A stretch of DNA of 44,385 nt from Candidatus Sericytochromatia bacterium (lineage in GTDB: Bacteria; Cyanobacteriota; Sericytochromatia; UBA7694): contig JACYMC010000125.1 in assembly GCA_015272195.1 (NCBI GenBank), forward strand, positions 1 to 44,385, given 5' to 3'. Shown piece after piece: positions 30,801 through 39,557 of the stretch. Every line of letters starts with the position of its first letter. The first letter of the stretch is position 1. Made by a program: the position numbers and the translations under genes. The notes under the pieces were generated by a model. The model did not search any database and was not told the origin of the DNA. It was given only the letters and a program-made list of their open reading frames with translations.

Positions 30801-31883
30801 TCAGCGCACACCCTGCAACAGGGCCTGCTCGCCCAGCAGCTGGGGCAGCTGGGGAATATCCACAAAGGGATTGCGGTTGCCCTGATTCTGGGCAACCATC
30901 TGATGGCGGCGCTGCTCCTGGGCATCCGGCGGATCCATCTGAGCCCACTGCATGTAGGTACGCACATGGGGGTCCCAGAAGGTCTGCTTGTTATAGGTGC
31001 TGCTGTTAAAAATGCTCTCCTGCGAATAGCGCAGAAAAAAGTACATCATCGAACGGGCCACGTTGCCCTTGCTGGCATCCTGGGGTTCAAAAACGGGGAC
31101 CAGGTCGCGGCGCATAATGTCGTGCGGCTGCTGGTTATAAGGCATGTTGTACCAGCGGCGGATGTCCTCGGGATTGTGGCGTCCGGTACGGTCGGTAACG
31201 CCCAGGCGCGCGCCAGCACTGTTCTGGTAAACGATCACACCAGTGGTCATGCCAATGGGATGGTTGCTGCGCATGGCATTGGGTACGGCCAGGCTGGGAT
31301 GAATGTGGTGGGCATCAGCTACCATGGGCATCTGCTTGTTAAAAAAGGATTGGGGCCAGATGTGCTCGGCGTTGATAAAATCGTTGGGGTTGCCGTCAGC
31401 GTTCATATCGCCCTGTTCTTTGTAGATATTGCCATTGCCGCCGCTGCCGGGGATAAACACAATATCGTAGATACCGATAATACCGGTCTGATTGCCCATG
31501 CGCACGTTGTCGGCCTGAGCATAGAGAAAGGATTTGGAGCTGTTGTATTCGGGTTGATTGTGGCCGCGCTGGGTGATCTGATTCAGGGCCAGCAAGAGAT
31601 CGCGGCCGGTTTTGCCCTGCGCCGGGGCGTAGTACTGCTGCAGCTCGGGTGACAGCTGGGCATGCCAGTCGGCGCTCGGGGCAGAGAAGCGCTGAAAGGT
31701 CTGATCCGGCATGGGCTGGCGGCCCATGGCGTTCATCATGGGCGCACCGTAAGCACCGCGCTGCATCATGGGGTTCATCTGGGGGCCATACAGGGCACCG
31801 GGGGGCAGTTGCTGGGTGCCGCAGGCACTCAGGACAAGGCTCAGACTGCTGACGGCAAGGGTGAGTTTGATCAATTTGTTCAT
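30801..31883 (-). CDS. Endonuclease I family lipoprotein
   Basis: 360 residues with a lipoprotein signal (LAVSSLSLVLSAC). The Endonuclease_1 signature is clear: NAEHIWPQSFF and ADAHHIHPSLAVPNAMRSNH, with the His and Asn residues of the beta-beta-alpha metal nuclease site. These enzymes are periplasmic or extracellular nonspecific nucleases. The surface-anchored form suggests DNA scavenging or biofilm-DNA degradation. The Met/Gly/Pro-rich first 75 residues after the lipobox are a flexible spacer. Confidence 0.85.
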   Translation of the reverse strand: MNKLIKLTLAVSSLSLVLSACGTQQLPPGALYGPQMNPMMQRGAYGAPMMNAMGRQPMPDQTFQRFSAPSADWHAQLSPELQQYYAPAQGKTGRDLLLALNQITQRGHNQPEYNSSKSFLYAQADNVRMGNQTGIIGIYDIVFIPGSGGNGNIYKEQGDMNADGNPNDFINAEHIWPQSFFNKQMPMVADAHHIHPSLAVPNAMRSNHPIGMTTGVIVYQNSAGARLGVTDRTGRHNPEDIRRWYNMPYNQQPHDIMRRDLVPVFEPQDASKGNVARSMMYFFLRYSQESIFNSSTYNKQTFWDPHVRTYMQWAQMDPPDAQEQRRHQMVAQNQGNRNPFVDIPQLPQLLGEQALLQGVR

Positions 31884-32016
31884 GGCTTTCTCTCTTCGCT
31901 CTCTACTGAAGTACGTGTGATACTTGCTTTATCGCCCCGTTGCGTCTGAAGCTTTCTGAAGTTAAGACTATCATTGCATTAACTTTGCGTTAAGTCAGGC
32001 CGTGTTTTGACACGTT

Positions 32017-33129
32017 TCAGCGCCCGGCCAGCAGCTGCTCCAGCTCGGCCTGCGGCAGGCGAATGCCGGGCAGGCGACCCATGGCGCGCAGGTTATCGGG
32101 TGCACTCAGGCTTTGCAAAAAAGCCAGTAAGTCGGTCTGCTCCTGCGCGGTCAGATTCAGCGGGCGCAGGCGAGGATCCTGCTGGGGATTGGGTTCACCA
32201 CCTCTGTTATAAAAAGCAATCACTTCCTGCAGGCTGGCCAGCGAGCCATCGTGCATATAGGGCGCTGTTTTGGCAATGTTCAGCAGGGTGGGGGTTTTGA
32301 ATGCCCCCCGGTCCCAGGGCATGCGGGTGACCTCAAAGCGGCCAAGATCAGGGTTGGGCTGATCCAGCCCCACGCCCAGATTGTGAAACAGCTGATCGCT
32401 GAAGGCCGGCCCCTGGTGGCATTCACTGCAGCGGGCACGGGGGCTGAAAAACAGATTCATGCCGCGAACCTGTTCCGGGCTGAGGGCCTGCGGCTCGCCC
32501 TGCTGGTAACGCTCAAAGGGCGTGGGGGCCATCAGCAAGGCCCGTTCAAAGCTGGCCAGGGCTTTGGCCATGCCGTCGGCTGTAGGGGGCGTGCCAAAGA
32601 CTTCCTGAAACTTGTGCTGGTAATAAGGCACTTCACTCAGCTGACGCAAGACGTTGGGCAGGCTTTCATTCATCTCGACCGGATCGGTGACCGGCCCAAG
32701 GGCCTGCGCCTCAAGATTTTTGGCCCGGCCATCCCAGAAGCTCTCTTTTTGAAACAGGGCCCCGTAAATGGTGGGCACATTGCGGCGACCGCGCTGGCCG
32801 CTGACGCCGGCGGCGTTAGGCTCAGCATTGGAGAAACCACGCATATGGTGGTGGCAGGTCGCACAAGTCATGCGGTTATTGGCCGAGAGCCGGGGCTCAA
32901 ACCAGAGCCGGAAGCCCAGCTCGACCTTGCCCTGGGTGACCGGGTTGTCGGGTGGGGCCGGAATCTCACTGAAATCTGGCAGCGGGGCAACAGACGGGAT
33001 GTTTTGCGCCACCACATCAGCCGGACGCAGCGGGGGCCCAAAGAGCAGTGGGGGTTGCTGGGGCCGGGCACAGGCGCTGAGCAGCAGCGCACTGAAAAAA
33101 GCAGAAAAAACAGGTTTTGAAATCGGCAT
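32017..33129 (-). CDS. Di-haem cytochrome c peroxidase (MauG/CcpA family) lipoprotein
   Basis: About 370 residues from ATG 33129 (an in-frame GTG at 33156 overlaps the upstream stop). Lipobox LLLSAC. Two haem-c motifs, CATCH (about 89-93) and CSECH (about 234-238), frame a typical bacterial di-haem peroxidase: WFEPRLSANNRMTC, NVPTIYGALFQKESFWDGRA and TPTLLNIAKTAPYMHDGSLA. It reduces hydrogen peroxide in the periplasm using cytochrome or cupredoxin electrons, though MauG-like oxidation of a protein target is possible. It is the last gene of a three-gene run with DUF4920 and a PepSY-type protein. Confidence 0.85.
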   Translation of the reverse strand: MPISKPVFSAFFSALLLSACARPQQPPLLFGPPLRPADVVAQNIPSVAPLPDFSEIPAPPDNPVTQGKVELGFRLWFEPRLSANNRMTCATCHHHMRGFSNAEPNAAGVSGQRGRRNVPTIYGALFQKESFWDGRAKNLEAQALGPVTDPVEMNESLPNVLRQLSEVPYYQHKFQEVFGTPPTADGMAKALASFERALLMAPTPFERYQQGEPQALSPEQVRGMNLFFSPRARCSECHQGPAFSDQLFHNLGVGLDQPNPDLGRFEVTRMPWDRGAFKTPTLLNIAKTAPYMHDGSLASLQEVIAFYNRGGEPNPQQDPRLRPLNLTAQEQTDLLAFLQSLSAPDNLRAMGRLPGIRLPQAELEQLLAGR

Positions 33130-33155
33130 GCTGAAGCGCTTTCTATGCTTTGTCA

Positions 33156-33791
33156 CTAACGGTAGTACAGCAGAATCAGACCCAGGGGCACAACCATGCC
33201 CGCCAGCGTCCAGAGACCGGCTTCACCCCAGACACCCTTGCGCCCGGACTTCATCAGCAAGCCGCTCAGGGCCATCAGCAGCAAGGCGATGGCATAGATA
33301 TCGGCATAGAGGGTCCAGGCTTTTTTGGCGTTGTTCAGGTGCAAAAAGTTAAACAGGTGCAGCACCGGCCGGCGCACGGTGCGCTCATGCTCAGCCTGCC
33401 AGGTCTGGGTGTTGATCCGGATTTTTTCGTCTGAAGCAATCAGAATGTCGATCAGATGCTCATCCGGGTAAAACACGTTTTCGGGATTAAAAGACTGGCC
33501 GATGCCAAACGCACTGTAAAGGGCTGCCCCTTCAGCCGGAGTGAGGTTTTCGGGGTCAGCCAGCGGCGCCAGGGTCTGGGTCTGGCGCTGCTGGCTGTAG
33601 TTGGGGTTCCAGTCTTCCATATGGTTGACCGCCAGGCCCGAGATGGCATAGACCACCGTGGTGCCCAGAAAAAGATAGCCCTGATAGCGGTGCAGCAAAA
33701 TGTTGTAATAACGCCAGGGACGCTTTTTTTTGCTGCTTTTTCGCGTGACGCTTTCGCTGGATTCAGGCGGTGAAGTGGCTGAACTGGACAT
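33156..33791 (-). CDS. PepSY-associated membrane protein
   Basis: 211 residues. A basic N-terminus (TRKSSKKKRPWRYYNILLHR) leads into a first helix with YQGYLFLGTTVVYAISGLAV and NHMEDWNP, a periplasmic PepSY-like stretch, then RRPVLHLFNFLHLNNAKKAW and two helices. The pattern of His residues in the helices (LHR, LHLFNFLH) resembles the PepSY_TM family, some members of which are linked to flavin or haem redox chemistry. It lies 6 bp after DUF4920 and touches the peroxidase gene, so a membrane electron-delivery role is possible but inferred. Confidence 0.65.
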   Translation of the reverse strand: MSSSATSPPESSESVTRKSSKKKRPWRYYNILLHRYQGYLFLGTTVVYAISGLAVNHMEDWNPNYSQQRQTQTLAPLADPENLTPAEGAALYSAFGIGQSFNPENVFYPDEHLIDILIASDEKIRINTQTWQAEHERTVRRPVLHLFNFLHLNNAKKAWTLYADIYAIALLLMALSGLLMKSGRKGVWGEAGLWTLAGMVVPLGLILLYYR

Positions 33792-33797
33792 GGGCTA

Positions 33798-34271
33798 TCA
33801 GTCTGCGATCACCACGCCGCTGGGCTTAAACATATACACCGTGCGCGGCCCTTTGACCGAAGCCGGATCAAATTTTTTACCGGCTTTTTCAGCGCGGGCT
33901 TTTTCAAGCTCGATCACTTCGTTGACCGGAATGGTGCGCTTGACCAGCTTGCCCTGAATCACGGTATTTTTGCCACGGGCAGACATCGGAAACACCATTT
34001 CGCCGTCGTTAACTTTGATCAGCAGGCTTTCTTTTTTGCGATCGCTCTGGATTTTCATCCAGCAGCCGCGCATGGAGCAAACGTCGGTGGCGATGCCTTC
34101 GACCTTGATTTCTTTGTTAAGGTACTGTTCGGGCTGGTCGAGCAGGGCCGAGATTTTGACCACATCCTTAAGGGCTGGCCGTTTGCCAAAGACTGTGTCG
34201 GCCAGGGCGCTGCCACCCAGCATACTGCCACTCAGAGCCAGGCCCAGGGCGCTGGCGATCATCCAGTTTTT
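33798..34271 (-). CDS. DUF4920 exported protein
   Basis: 157 residues from ATG 34271; a longer frame starts at 34301. Signal peptide MKNWMIASALGLALSGSMLG, then VFGKRPALKDVVKISALLDQ and EGIATDVCSMRGCWMKIQSD, the DUF4920 hallmark with a Cys-x4-Cys pair. A metal or redox role in the periplasm is often assumed but unproven. It is the first gene of the run leading to the PepSY protein and di-haem peroxidase. Confidence 0.75.
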   Translation of the reverse strand, partial: KNWMIASALGLALSGSMLGGSALADTVFGKRPALKDVVKISALLDQPEQYLNKEIKVEGIATDVCSMRGCWMKIQSDRKKESLLIKVNDGEMVFPMSARGKNTVIQGKLVKRTIPVNEVIELEKARAEKAGKKFDPASVKGPRTVYMFKPSGVVIAD

Positions 34272-34410
34272 CATTGCAAAAACTCCTGTCTGTGCATACA
34301 ATCTGCTTCAGTCTAACACGCGCGGTGCTTGCAAATAAGCCAATATATATCAATTTCGTTGTAGATATATTTAATCTATCTTTATTTAAGGTAATTTTAA
34401 AACGGACAAA
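34272..34410 (-). promoter_or_regulatory. AT-rich promoter region between regA and DUF4920
   Basis: A markedly AT-rich stretch (about 34335-34400) contains a near-inverted repeat atatatatc/gatatattt. It follows the regA stop and precedes the DUF4920 gene on the same strand, so it is the likely promoter of the DUF4920-PepSY-peroxidase run and perhaps a regA terminator. It may be a target of RegA, which is encoded next to it. Confidence 0.35.
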
Positions 34411-34955
34411 TTAGCCAATGCCCAGGCGCTTGAGCTTGCGCTGAAGGCTCTGGCGATGCAGCCCCAGGCGGCGGGCCGCTTCAGAAATATTGCCCTGGCA
34501 TTGCAGTAGAACATATTCAAGGTAATTTTGTTCATGGCGGTCGAGGGTTTCAAACTGGGCTTCTGGCAGATCCAGGCTGTCGGGGTCCATCCAGAGGGCG
34601 GCCTCCAGCCGTTCAATCGGTACGGGCTTGGTGAGATAGTTGATGGCCCCCTGTTTGACGGCGGCCACGGCAGTGGCGATGCTGCCGTAGCCGGTCAGTA
34701 CCACCAAACGGCAGACCGGGCTGTGTTTCAGAATCTGGGTGATGGCGTTCAGCCCGGAATCCTGACCCAGACGCAAATCCACAATGCCAAAGCGCAGCTG
34801 GCCGGGCGACAGTTGTTGCAGCCTGGCTTCGAGACTGGCCAGACTGGCGGCCAGATGCACAATATAGCCCCGCTCGCTGAACTCCAGCTGCAGGCTGTCG
34901 CGCAGGTCGGTGTCGTCTTCGAGTATCAGGAGATCGGGGGGGCAGCGGCAGACAT
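34411..34955 (-). CDS. regA: RegA/PrrA/ActR-family response regulator (frame interrupted near its start)
   Basis: Receiver domain with acidic pocket LILEDDTDLRDS, phospho-Asp in FGIVDLRLGQDSG, and VVLTGYGSIATAVAAVKQGA with YLTKP, followed by a Fis-type helix-turn-helix (NISEAARRLGLHRQSLQRKL). The GYGxIATAV and ARRL-x-L-HR-x-LQR segments are characteristic of RegA. The ATG expected at 34955 (MSAAAP...) is out of frame with the receiver because the coding-strand C tract at 34936-34942 has seven C. Eight would restore MSAAAPPDLLILEDD. Translation in this sequence otherwise could begin only at GTG 34860, losing the acidic pocket. Confidence 0.8.
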
Positions 34956-36250
34956 ATGTCGAGACAAGCTCCTTGCGGTTCGTGATCAGACAGCGTAACC
35001 CTGCCGTTGAGGCTCTGGGTCAGCATATAGACAGTATACAGGCCCAGGCCCGTGCCTTCTGCGCGCGTGCTGATAAAGGGTTCACCCAGATGAGCTTTGA
35101 CGCTGTCAGGCCAGGCGGGACCGTTATCGCAGCAGCGCAGCCAGAAACTGCCTCCGCGCAGGCCCGCACGCAGGCTGATCTGGGCCTCAGGCTGATTTTT
35201 GACCGCCTCAATGGCATTGCACAAAAGATTGTCGAGCATTTGCCTGAGGGCCAGCTCCGGCAGGGCCAGGCTGTCGCCGTCACTGAGGGCCAGCGCAATA
35301 GACCAGCTGATCTGAGGGGCCTGCTGCTGCCAGTATTGCAGGCGCGCCTGCAGCACTGGCAGCAGAGGCACACGCTGACTGTCTTGCAAGCTCTCAGCTG
35401 TGGGCAGAGCTGCCAGCTGGCGCAGCCGGCTTTCGCATTGGGCCAGGGCTTTGCGCGCGGCGCTGAGATCCTGCTGCTGGGCTGTGCCCAGGGTTTCTGC
35501 GCGCCGCTCCAATCGGTCCAGGCGCAGGCGCAGGGTATTGAGCGGGCTGGCAAATTCATGGGCCATGCCGGCCCCCATGGCCCCCAGCAGGTGGATCTTC
35601 TGCAGGCTGCTTTGCTGCTGCCGTAAAAACTCAGCCTGCTGGCGCCAGGCCAGCAAACGGCGGGAGACCGAATTGGCCACGCCCCAGCTGGCCAGCAGCA
35701 CGCCCAGCTGAATCAGCCAGCCCACCAGAGCCGAAAGACGCACATAAGTCTGCTGGTTGTTAAAGACATACACCACCGGGTTGAGCAGGTAAAGTCCCAC
35801 GGCCAGGGTCAGCAGATAGCCCCAGCTGAGCTGCGCTGGCAGCAGAATGGCCCCCAGCAGGGCATAGACAAACAGCAGGGGATAAAAGGGGTTGTGAATG
35901 CCCTGGGTCAGGCTGAGCAAAAACAAAAAAACCAGCAAATCCAGCGACAAAAAGCCCAATAACTCAACCTCCCGCCGCTGACGGGGCACCTCAGGCTGAT
36001 GCAGACTGCGCGTACTCCAGAGATTGCCCAGGACCAGCAGGCCACTGAAACCCAGCAATACAGGCAGCAAGGCGCGTGGCACAAACAGCAGCCGTACAGC
36101 CAGCAGCGTGCTGAAAACCTGGCCCAGCACCATCAACCAGCGCAGCCAGACCAGCCAGATCAGCCGGTCGCTGATTTCGTCAGGGGCCTGCAGCGGCGGG
36201 AGCAACCACTGTTTCAGCAGATGACCCACGCGCTGCAGCGCGCTGAACAC
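34926..36250 (-). CDS. regB: RegB/PrrB-family redox-sensing histidine kinase
   Basis: About 442 residues from GTG 36250, 4 bp after the DUF885 stop. Six or so transmembrane helices carry the RegB quinone motif GIHNPF (about 117-122). H-box MAHEFASPLNTL has His231. A Cys (about 272, ALAQCESRL) matches the redox-active Cys of RegB, and N, F and G boxes follow. As written the frame runs on to 34613 with a low-complexity Arg-rich tail out of frame with RegA. With one more C at 34936-34942 it would stop at 34926 (DICLPLPPPIS), overlapping the RegA start. RegB phosphorylates RegA under reducing conditions to control respiration, carbon or nitrogen genes. Confidence 0.8.
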
Positions 36251-36254
36251 GCCA

Positions 36255-37937
36255 TCAGGCTTTCTGCAGCCAGTGCTCAACCTGTTCTCCCAGCACGGCC
36301 AGAGGCACGGCCCCGTTGCGCAGCACCACATCGTGAAAGTCACGCAGGTCAAATTGCTGACCGAGCTGGCTTTCAGCCTGCTGGCGCAAGGCTCTGAGCT
36401 TCAGCTCTCCGATTTTGTAGGAGAGGGCCTGACCGGGCAAAATCATATAGCGATCGACTTCGGCGGCAATATCGTGCTCGGAGTTGGCCATATGGTGCTT
36501 CATAAAGTCAATCGCCTGCTGACGGCTCCACTTTTTGGCGTGCAGGCCTGTATCCACCACCAGGCGGCAGGCGCGCCACATTTCAAAGCCCAGGGCCCCG
36601 TAGTGCTGGTAAGGGTCCTGGTACATGTCCATTTCATAGCCGAGATACTCAGAGTACAGGCCCCAGCCCTCGATATAGGCCGTCACATGCATGTGGCGGC
36701 GGAAGTAAGGCAGATTGTGCAGCTCCTGGGCCAGGGCAATCTGCAGATGGTGACCGGGAATGGCTTCATGCAGGGTCAGGGCCGTGACGGCGTAACGCGG
36801 CCGGGAGCTGAGGTCATAGGTATTGATGTAATAATAACCGGGCCGCGAGCCGTCTTCGGGTGCGGGCATATAATAGGCCTGGGGCGCTGATTTGGCCTTG
36901 TAGTCTTCGACCGCTTTCAGCACGCAGGGGGCTGCGGGCATACGGTGAAACAGGGCCGGGGTTTTAATATAGGCTTCAGCCATCACCGCTTCGTAGGTGG
37001 CCCAGAGTTCGTCCACGCTCTCGAAGTAAAACTGGGGCTGGCTGCGCAGATGCTGGTTAAAATCCTCAACCGAACCGTCAAAACCCAGCTGGTTTTTAAG
37101 CGCTTCTTTGGCTTTGTGAATGCGAGCCACTTCCTGCAGACCAATCTCATGGATCTCGTCGGCACTGCGACCGGGCTCGGTGTACATGGCGATCAGATGC
37201 TCATAAAAGGCCTCGCCTTCGGGCAGATCCCAGACTCCCACGCTCTCGCGGCAGGCTGGCAGATATTGGTCGCGCACAAAATTGTACAGGGCCTGATAAC
37301 CCGGCTGGACCACCTCAGCAATGATCTGGGCCAGTTCGCGCCCCAGACGCTCACGGCTGTCGGCGCTCAGGTTGCTTTTTTGCAAAGGCAGCATCCAGAC
37401 GCTGTCTTCGGCTTTGCCGCTCATCAGCTGATCGAGCTGGGGCAAAACCTGTTCCATCAGATGGCGAGGTTGCACCCGGCCACTCTGCATACCAGCGCGC
37501 AGATTGTCGAGCACGTCGCTGACCTGCTGTTCAAAGCCGCGCAGGCGCTGAAAGTAAGCTGCATAATCCGATTCGCTGCTGAGGGGCTGAAAATCAATCA
37601 GCTGGGGCAGGCTGAGATGGTATCCGGTCATCTGGTTGAGGGGCATTTCCCAGGGACAAAAGCGATAGTCGGCAATGCTTTCGCTCAGCATCAGCTCAAA
37701 CATCTCATAATTCAGCTGATCTTCAGATGAAAGCTGTTCCACAGGCAGGGCCTTCAGTTCAGAATAAAAACCCTGCAGGGTTTTGAGCTGCCGTTGATGG
37801 GCGGCCGCCGACAGATCACTCAGGCGATCGTTATAGCGGTGGTCGCCTTCGTAGGTGGCAAACTCAGGGCTGCTCTCCATGCGAAACTGGTGGTGGCGTT
37901 CAAAAAGATCATGCATTTGCTGACTGACATCGGACAT
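36255..37937 (-). CDS. DUF885 family metallopeptidase-like protein
   Basis: 560 residues with no signal peptide. The signature LTLHEAIPGHHLQIALAQE holds the HExxxGHH zinc motif of the DUF885 family, and SPEFATYEGDHRYNDRLSDL is the conserved N-terminal segment. Members are presumed metallopeptidases, mostly of unproven specificity. Usually DUF885 proteins are exported; this one seems cytosolic. Its stop is 4 bp from the RegB start, so RegB and RegA are probably co-transcribed with it. Confidence 0.85.
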   Translation of the reverse strand: MSDVSQQMHDLFERHHQFRMESSPEFATYEGDHRYNDRLSDLSAAAHQRQLKTLQGFYSELKALPVEQLSSEDQLNYEMFELMLSESIADYRFCPWEMPLNQMTGYHLSLPQLIDFQPLSSESDYAAYFQRLRGFEQQVSDVLDNLRAGMQSGRVQPRHLMEQVLPQLDQLMSGKAEDSVWMLPLQKSNLSADSRERLGRELAQIIAEVVQPGYQALYNFVRDQYLPACRESVGVWDLPEGEAFYEHLIAMYTEPGRSADEIHEIGLQEVARIHKAKEALKNQLGFDGSVEDFNQHLRSQPQFYFESVDELWATYEAVMAEAYIKTPALFHRMPAAPCVLKAVEDYKAKSAPQAYYMPAPEDGSRPGYYYINTYDLSSRPRYAVTALTLHEAIPGHHLQIALAQELHNLPYFRRHMHVTAYIEGWGLYSEYLGYEMDMYQDPYQHYGALGFEMWRACRLVVDTGLHAKKWSRQQAIDFMKHHMANSEHDIAAEVDRYMILPGQALSYKIGELKLRALRQQAESQLGQQFDLRDFHDVVLRNGAVPLAVLGEQVEHWLQKA

Positions 37938-38023
37938 GGGAAAAGCTCACTTTCTGGATCGGTTGACAGGCAGCATGCCTGTTATACAGCGCGAATGTCA
38001 AGCAAACCGGGCTTTCGCAGATC

Positions 38024-38677
38024 TCAGAAACAGTAAACGGGTTGATAAACCTGGGCAGCAGAAACCTGAAACAGCTCGTCGGTTTCAATCAGATAGCCCG
38101 TCAGCTTTTTGCCGTAAACACAGCCCGTATCAAGCCCGATCAGATAGGGTTTGTCGTTGCGGCGGCTGTAGACCAGCCCGCCCCGCGCATCATGGCCAAA
38201 GATCACGCCTTTTTCACCCTGGTAAAGCTCGTGCCAGCGCGGCGCACTGAGCTGACCAAGGGGCCAGTGACGCATCAGCAGCGCCATTTCTTCAGTGGTC
38301 TGACTCAGGTCGCCACTGGGATGCAAACCGGCGTGCACCACAATAAAGTTATGCACCTCTCTGTAGAGGGGCAGGGTGGCCAGCCACTCGGTCCAGCCGG
38401 GCGCTTTGCGCTCCATAATGTCAAAAATCTTGCGGTGTTTGGGCTTGGGGCGTACTTCGCCCTGCAGAATTTTGAGCAGCCAGGCGTCGTGATTGCCCAT
38501 TACGGCTTCCATCTGGTGTTCCTGAATCAGCTCCCACACGCCGGCCGGATCGGGGCCCTTGGTAAAAAGATCACCCACCAGAATAATGCGGGTGGGTTTG
38601 ACGTTCTGAATCAGACGGCGCAGCTCCCGCGAGCAGGCGTGCACATCACCAATCACAAAGGTCCGCTCGGTACTCAT
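38024..38677 (-). CDS. PPP-type metallophosphatase (ApaH/PrpE-like)
   Basis: 217 residues. The three PPP-type metal motifs GDVHACSRE, GDLFTKGPDP and MGNHDAW are intact, and HAGLHP and FGHDARGG supply further ligands. It could hydrolyse diadenosine tetraphosphate or phosphoproteins. The start overlaps the hemD stop (ATGA). Pairing with the Ser/Thr kinase at 8.7-10.8 kb is possible but the two are far apart. Confidence 0.8.
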   Translation of the reverse strand: MSTERTFVIGDVHACSRELRRLIQNVKPTRIILVGDLFTKGPDPAGVWELIQEHQMEAVMGNHDAWLLKILQGEVRPKPKHRKIFDIMERKAPGWTEWLATLPLYREVHNFIVVHAGLHPSGDLSQTTEEMALLMRHWPLGQLSAPRWHELYQGEKGVIFGHDARGGLVYSRRNDKPYLIGLDTGCVYGKKLTGYLIETDELFQVSAAQVYQPVYCF

Positions 38678-39474
38678 GCGGGCACCGCCTGCTGCAGCAG
38701 CGCCTGCAGCAGCCCTTCCTGGGTCGCTTCAGGGGCCTCAAGATCCACCCGACCAAAGCTGTCTTTAAGTGCCGCAGAGGTCACAGGGCCAATGCTGACC
38801 AGCTGAACCCCCTGCAACAGGGTATCAGCATCATACGCAGAGAGCAATTGCTGCAAATGCTGCACACTGGAAGGACTGGTAAACAACAGGGTATTCAGGG
38901 CCTGATGCTGCAGACGGCTGACAAAGCCCTGCAGGTCAAAATCAGCCGGCATCACCGTGTCATACAAGACCAGACGGGTCACGCGGGCCCCGGCAGCCTG
39001 CAGCATGTCAGACAGCACGGGGCGGGCCCGTCGTCCGCAGGGCAGCAAATAATGTCGACCCGCAACCCCCTGCTGAATCAGGGTGTCGGCCAGTGACTCC
39101 GCATCGTAGCGTACCGGCAGGGTGTCCACCACGAGACCCAGACTTTCGGCGCGCTGAGCTGTTTTGCTGCCCACGGCAGCAATCTGGCTCTGGGCAAAGC
39201 GTGCGGCCAGGTCCAGCTGAAGGGACTGGGCCACACGGGCCAGACAAGTGACGGTGTTGGGGCTGGTGAGCAGGAGGCCATCATAGCACTGCGCTGCTGC
39301 CAGGGCGCTGGCAGCAGCGGGCAGATCATTTAGTGGCAAAATTTCCAGCGTGGGAAACAGCTGTACCTCGGCCCCCTGCTGCTGCAGCAGGCGCTGCAAT
39401 TCAGCGCTCTGGGCTGCGGGCCGGGTCAATCCAACCTGAAGGTGTCTGAGTGGCTTGTGCTCTGCGTTTATCAT
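38674..39474 (-). CDS. hemD: Uroporphyrinogen-III synthase
   Basis: 266 residues of the two-lobed HemD fold: QVGLTRPAAQSAELQRLLQQ, FPTLEI, YDGLLLTSPNTVTCLARV, IAAVGSKTAQ, and in the second lobe GRRARPVLSDMLQAAGARVT, YDTV and LLFTSPSSVQHLQQLL, SIGPVTSAAL. HemD sequences are poorly conserved, but this pattern is complete. It converts hydroxymethylbilane to uroporphyrinogen III for haem, sirohaem or corrinoids, consistent with the haem proteins in the window. Other hem genes are not nearby. Confidence 0.8.
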   Translation of the reverse strand: MINAEHKPLRHLQVGLTRPAAQSAELQRLLQQQGAEVQLFPTLEILPLNDLPAAASALAAAQCYDGLLLTSPNTVTCLARVAQSLQLDLAARFAQSQIAAVGSKTAQRAESLGLVVDTLPVRYDAESLADTLIQQGVAGRHYLLPCGRRARPVLSDMLQAAGARVTRLVLYDTVMPADFDLQGFVSRLQHQALNTLLFTSPSSVQHLQQLLSAYDADTLLQGVQLVSIGPVTSAALKDSFGRVDLEAPEATQEGLLQALLQQAVPA

Positions 39475-39557
39475 TTTATATTTTGTTGTGCTTAAGAATG
39501 GTCAACGGTCTGTTCTTTTTAGTATAAAGGAAGCTCAGACCAAATTGCGAGCAGACC

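Noticed and set aside
34613-34925. C-terminal extension of the RegB kinase as written
   Set aside because: Arg/Ala/Pro-rich sequence that overlaps the well-conserved RegA receiver in another frame. It is best explained by the C-tract frameshift, not as a real domain.
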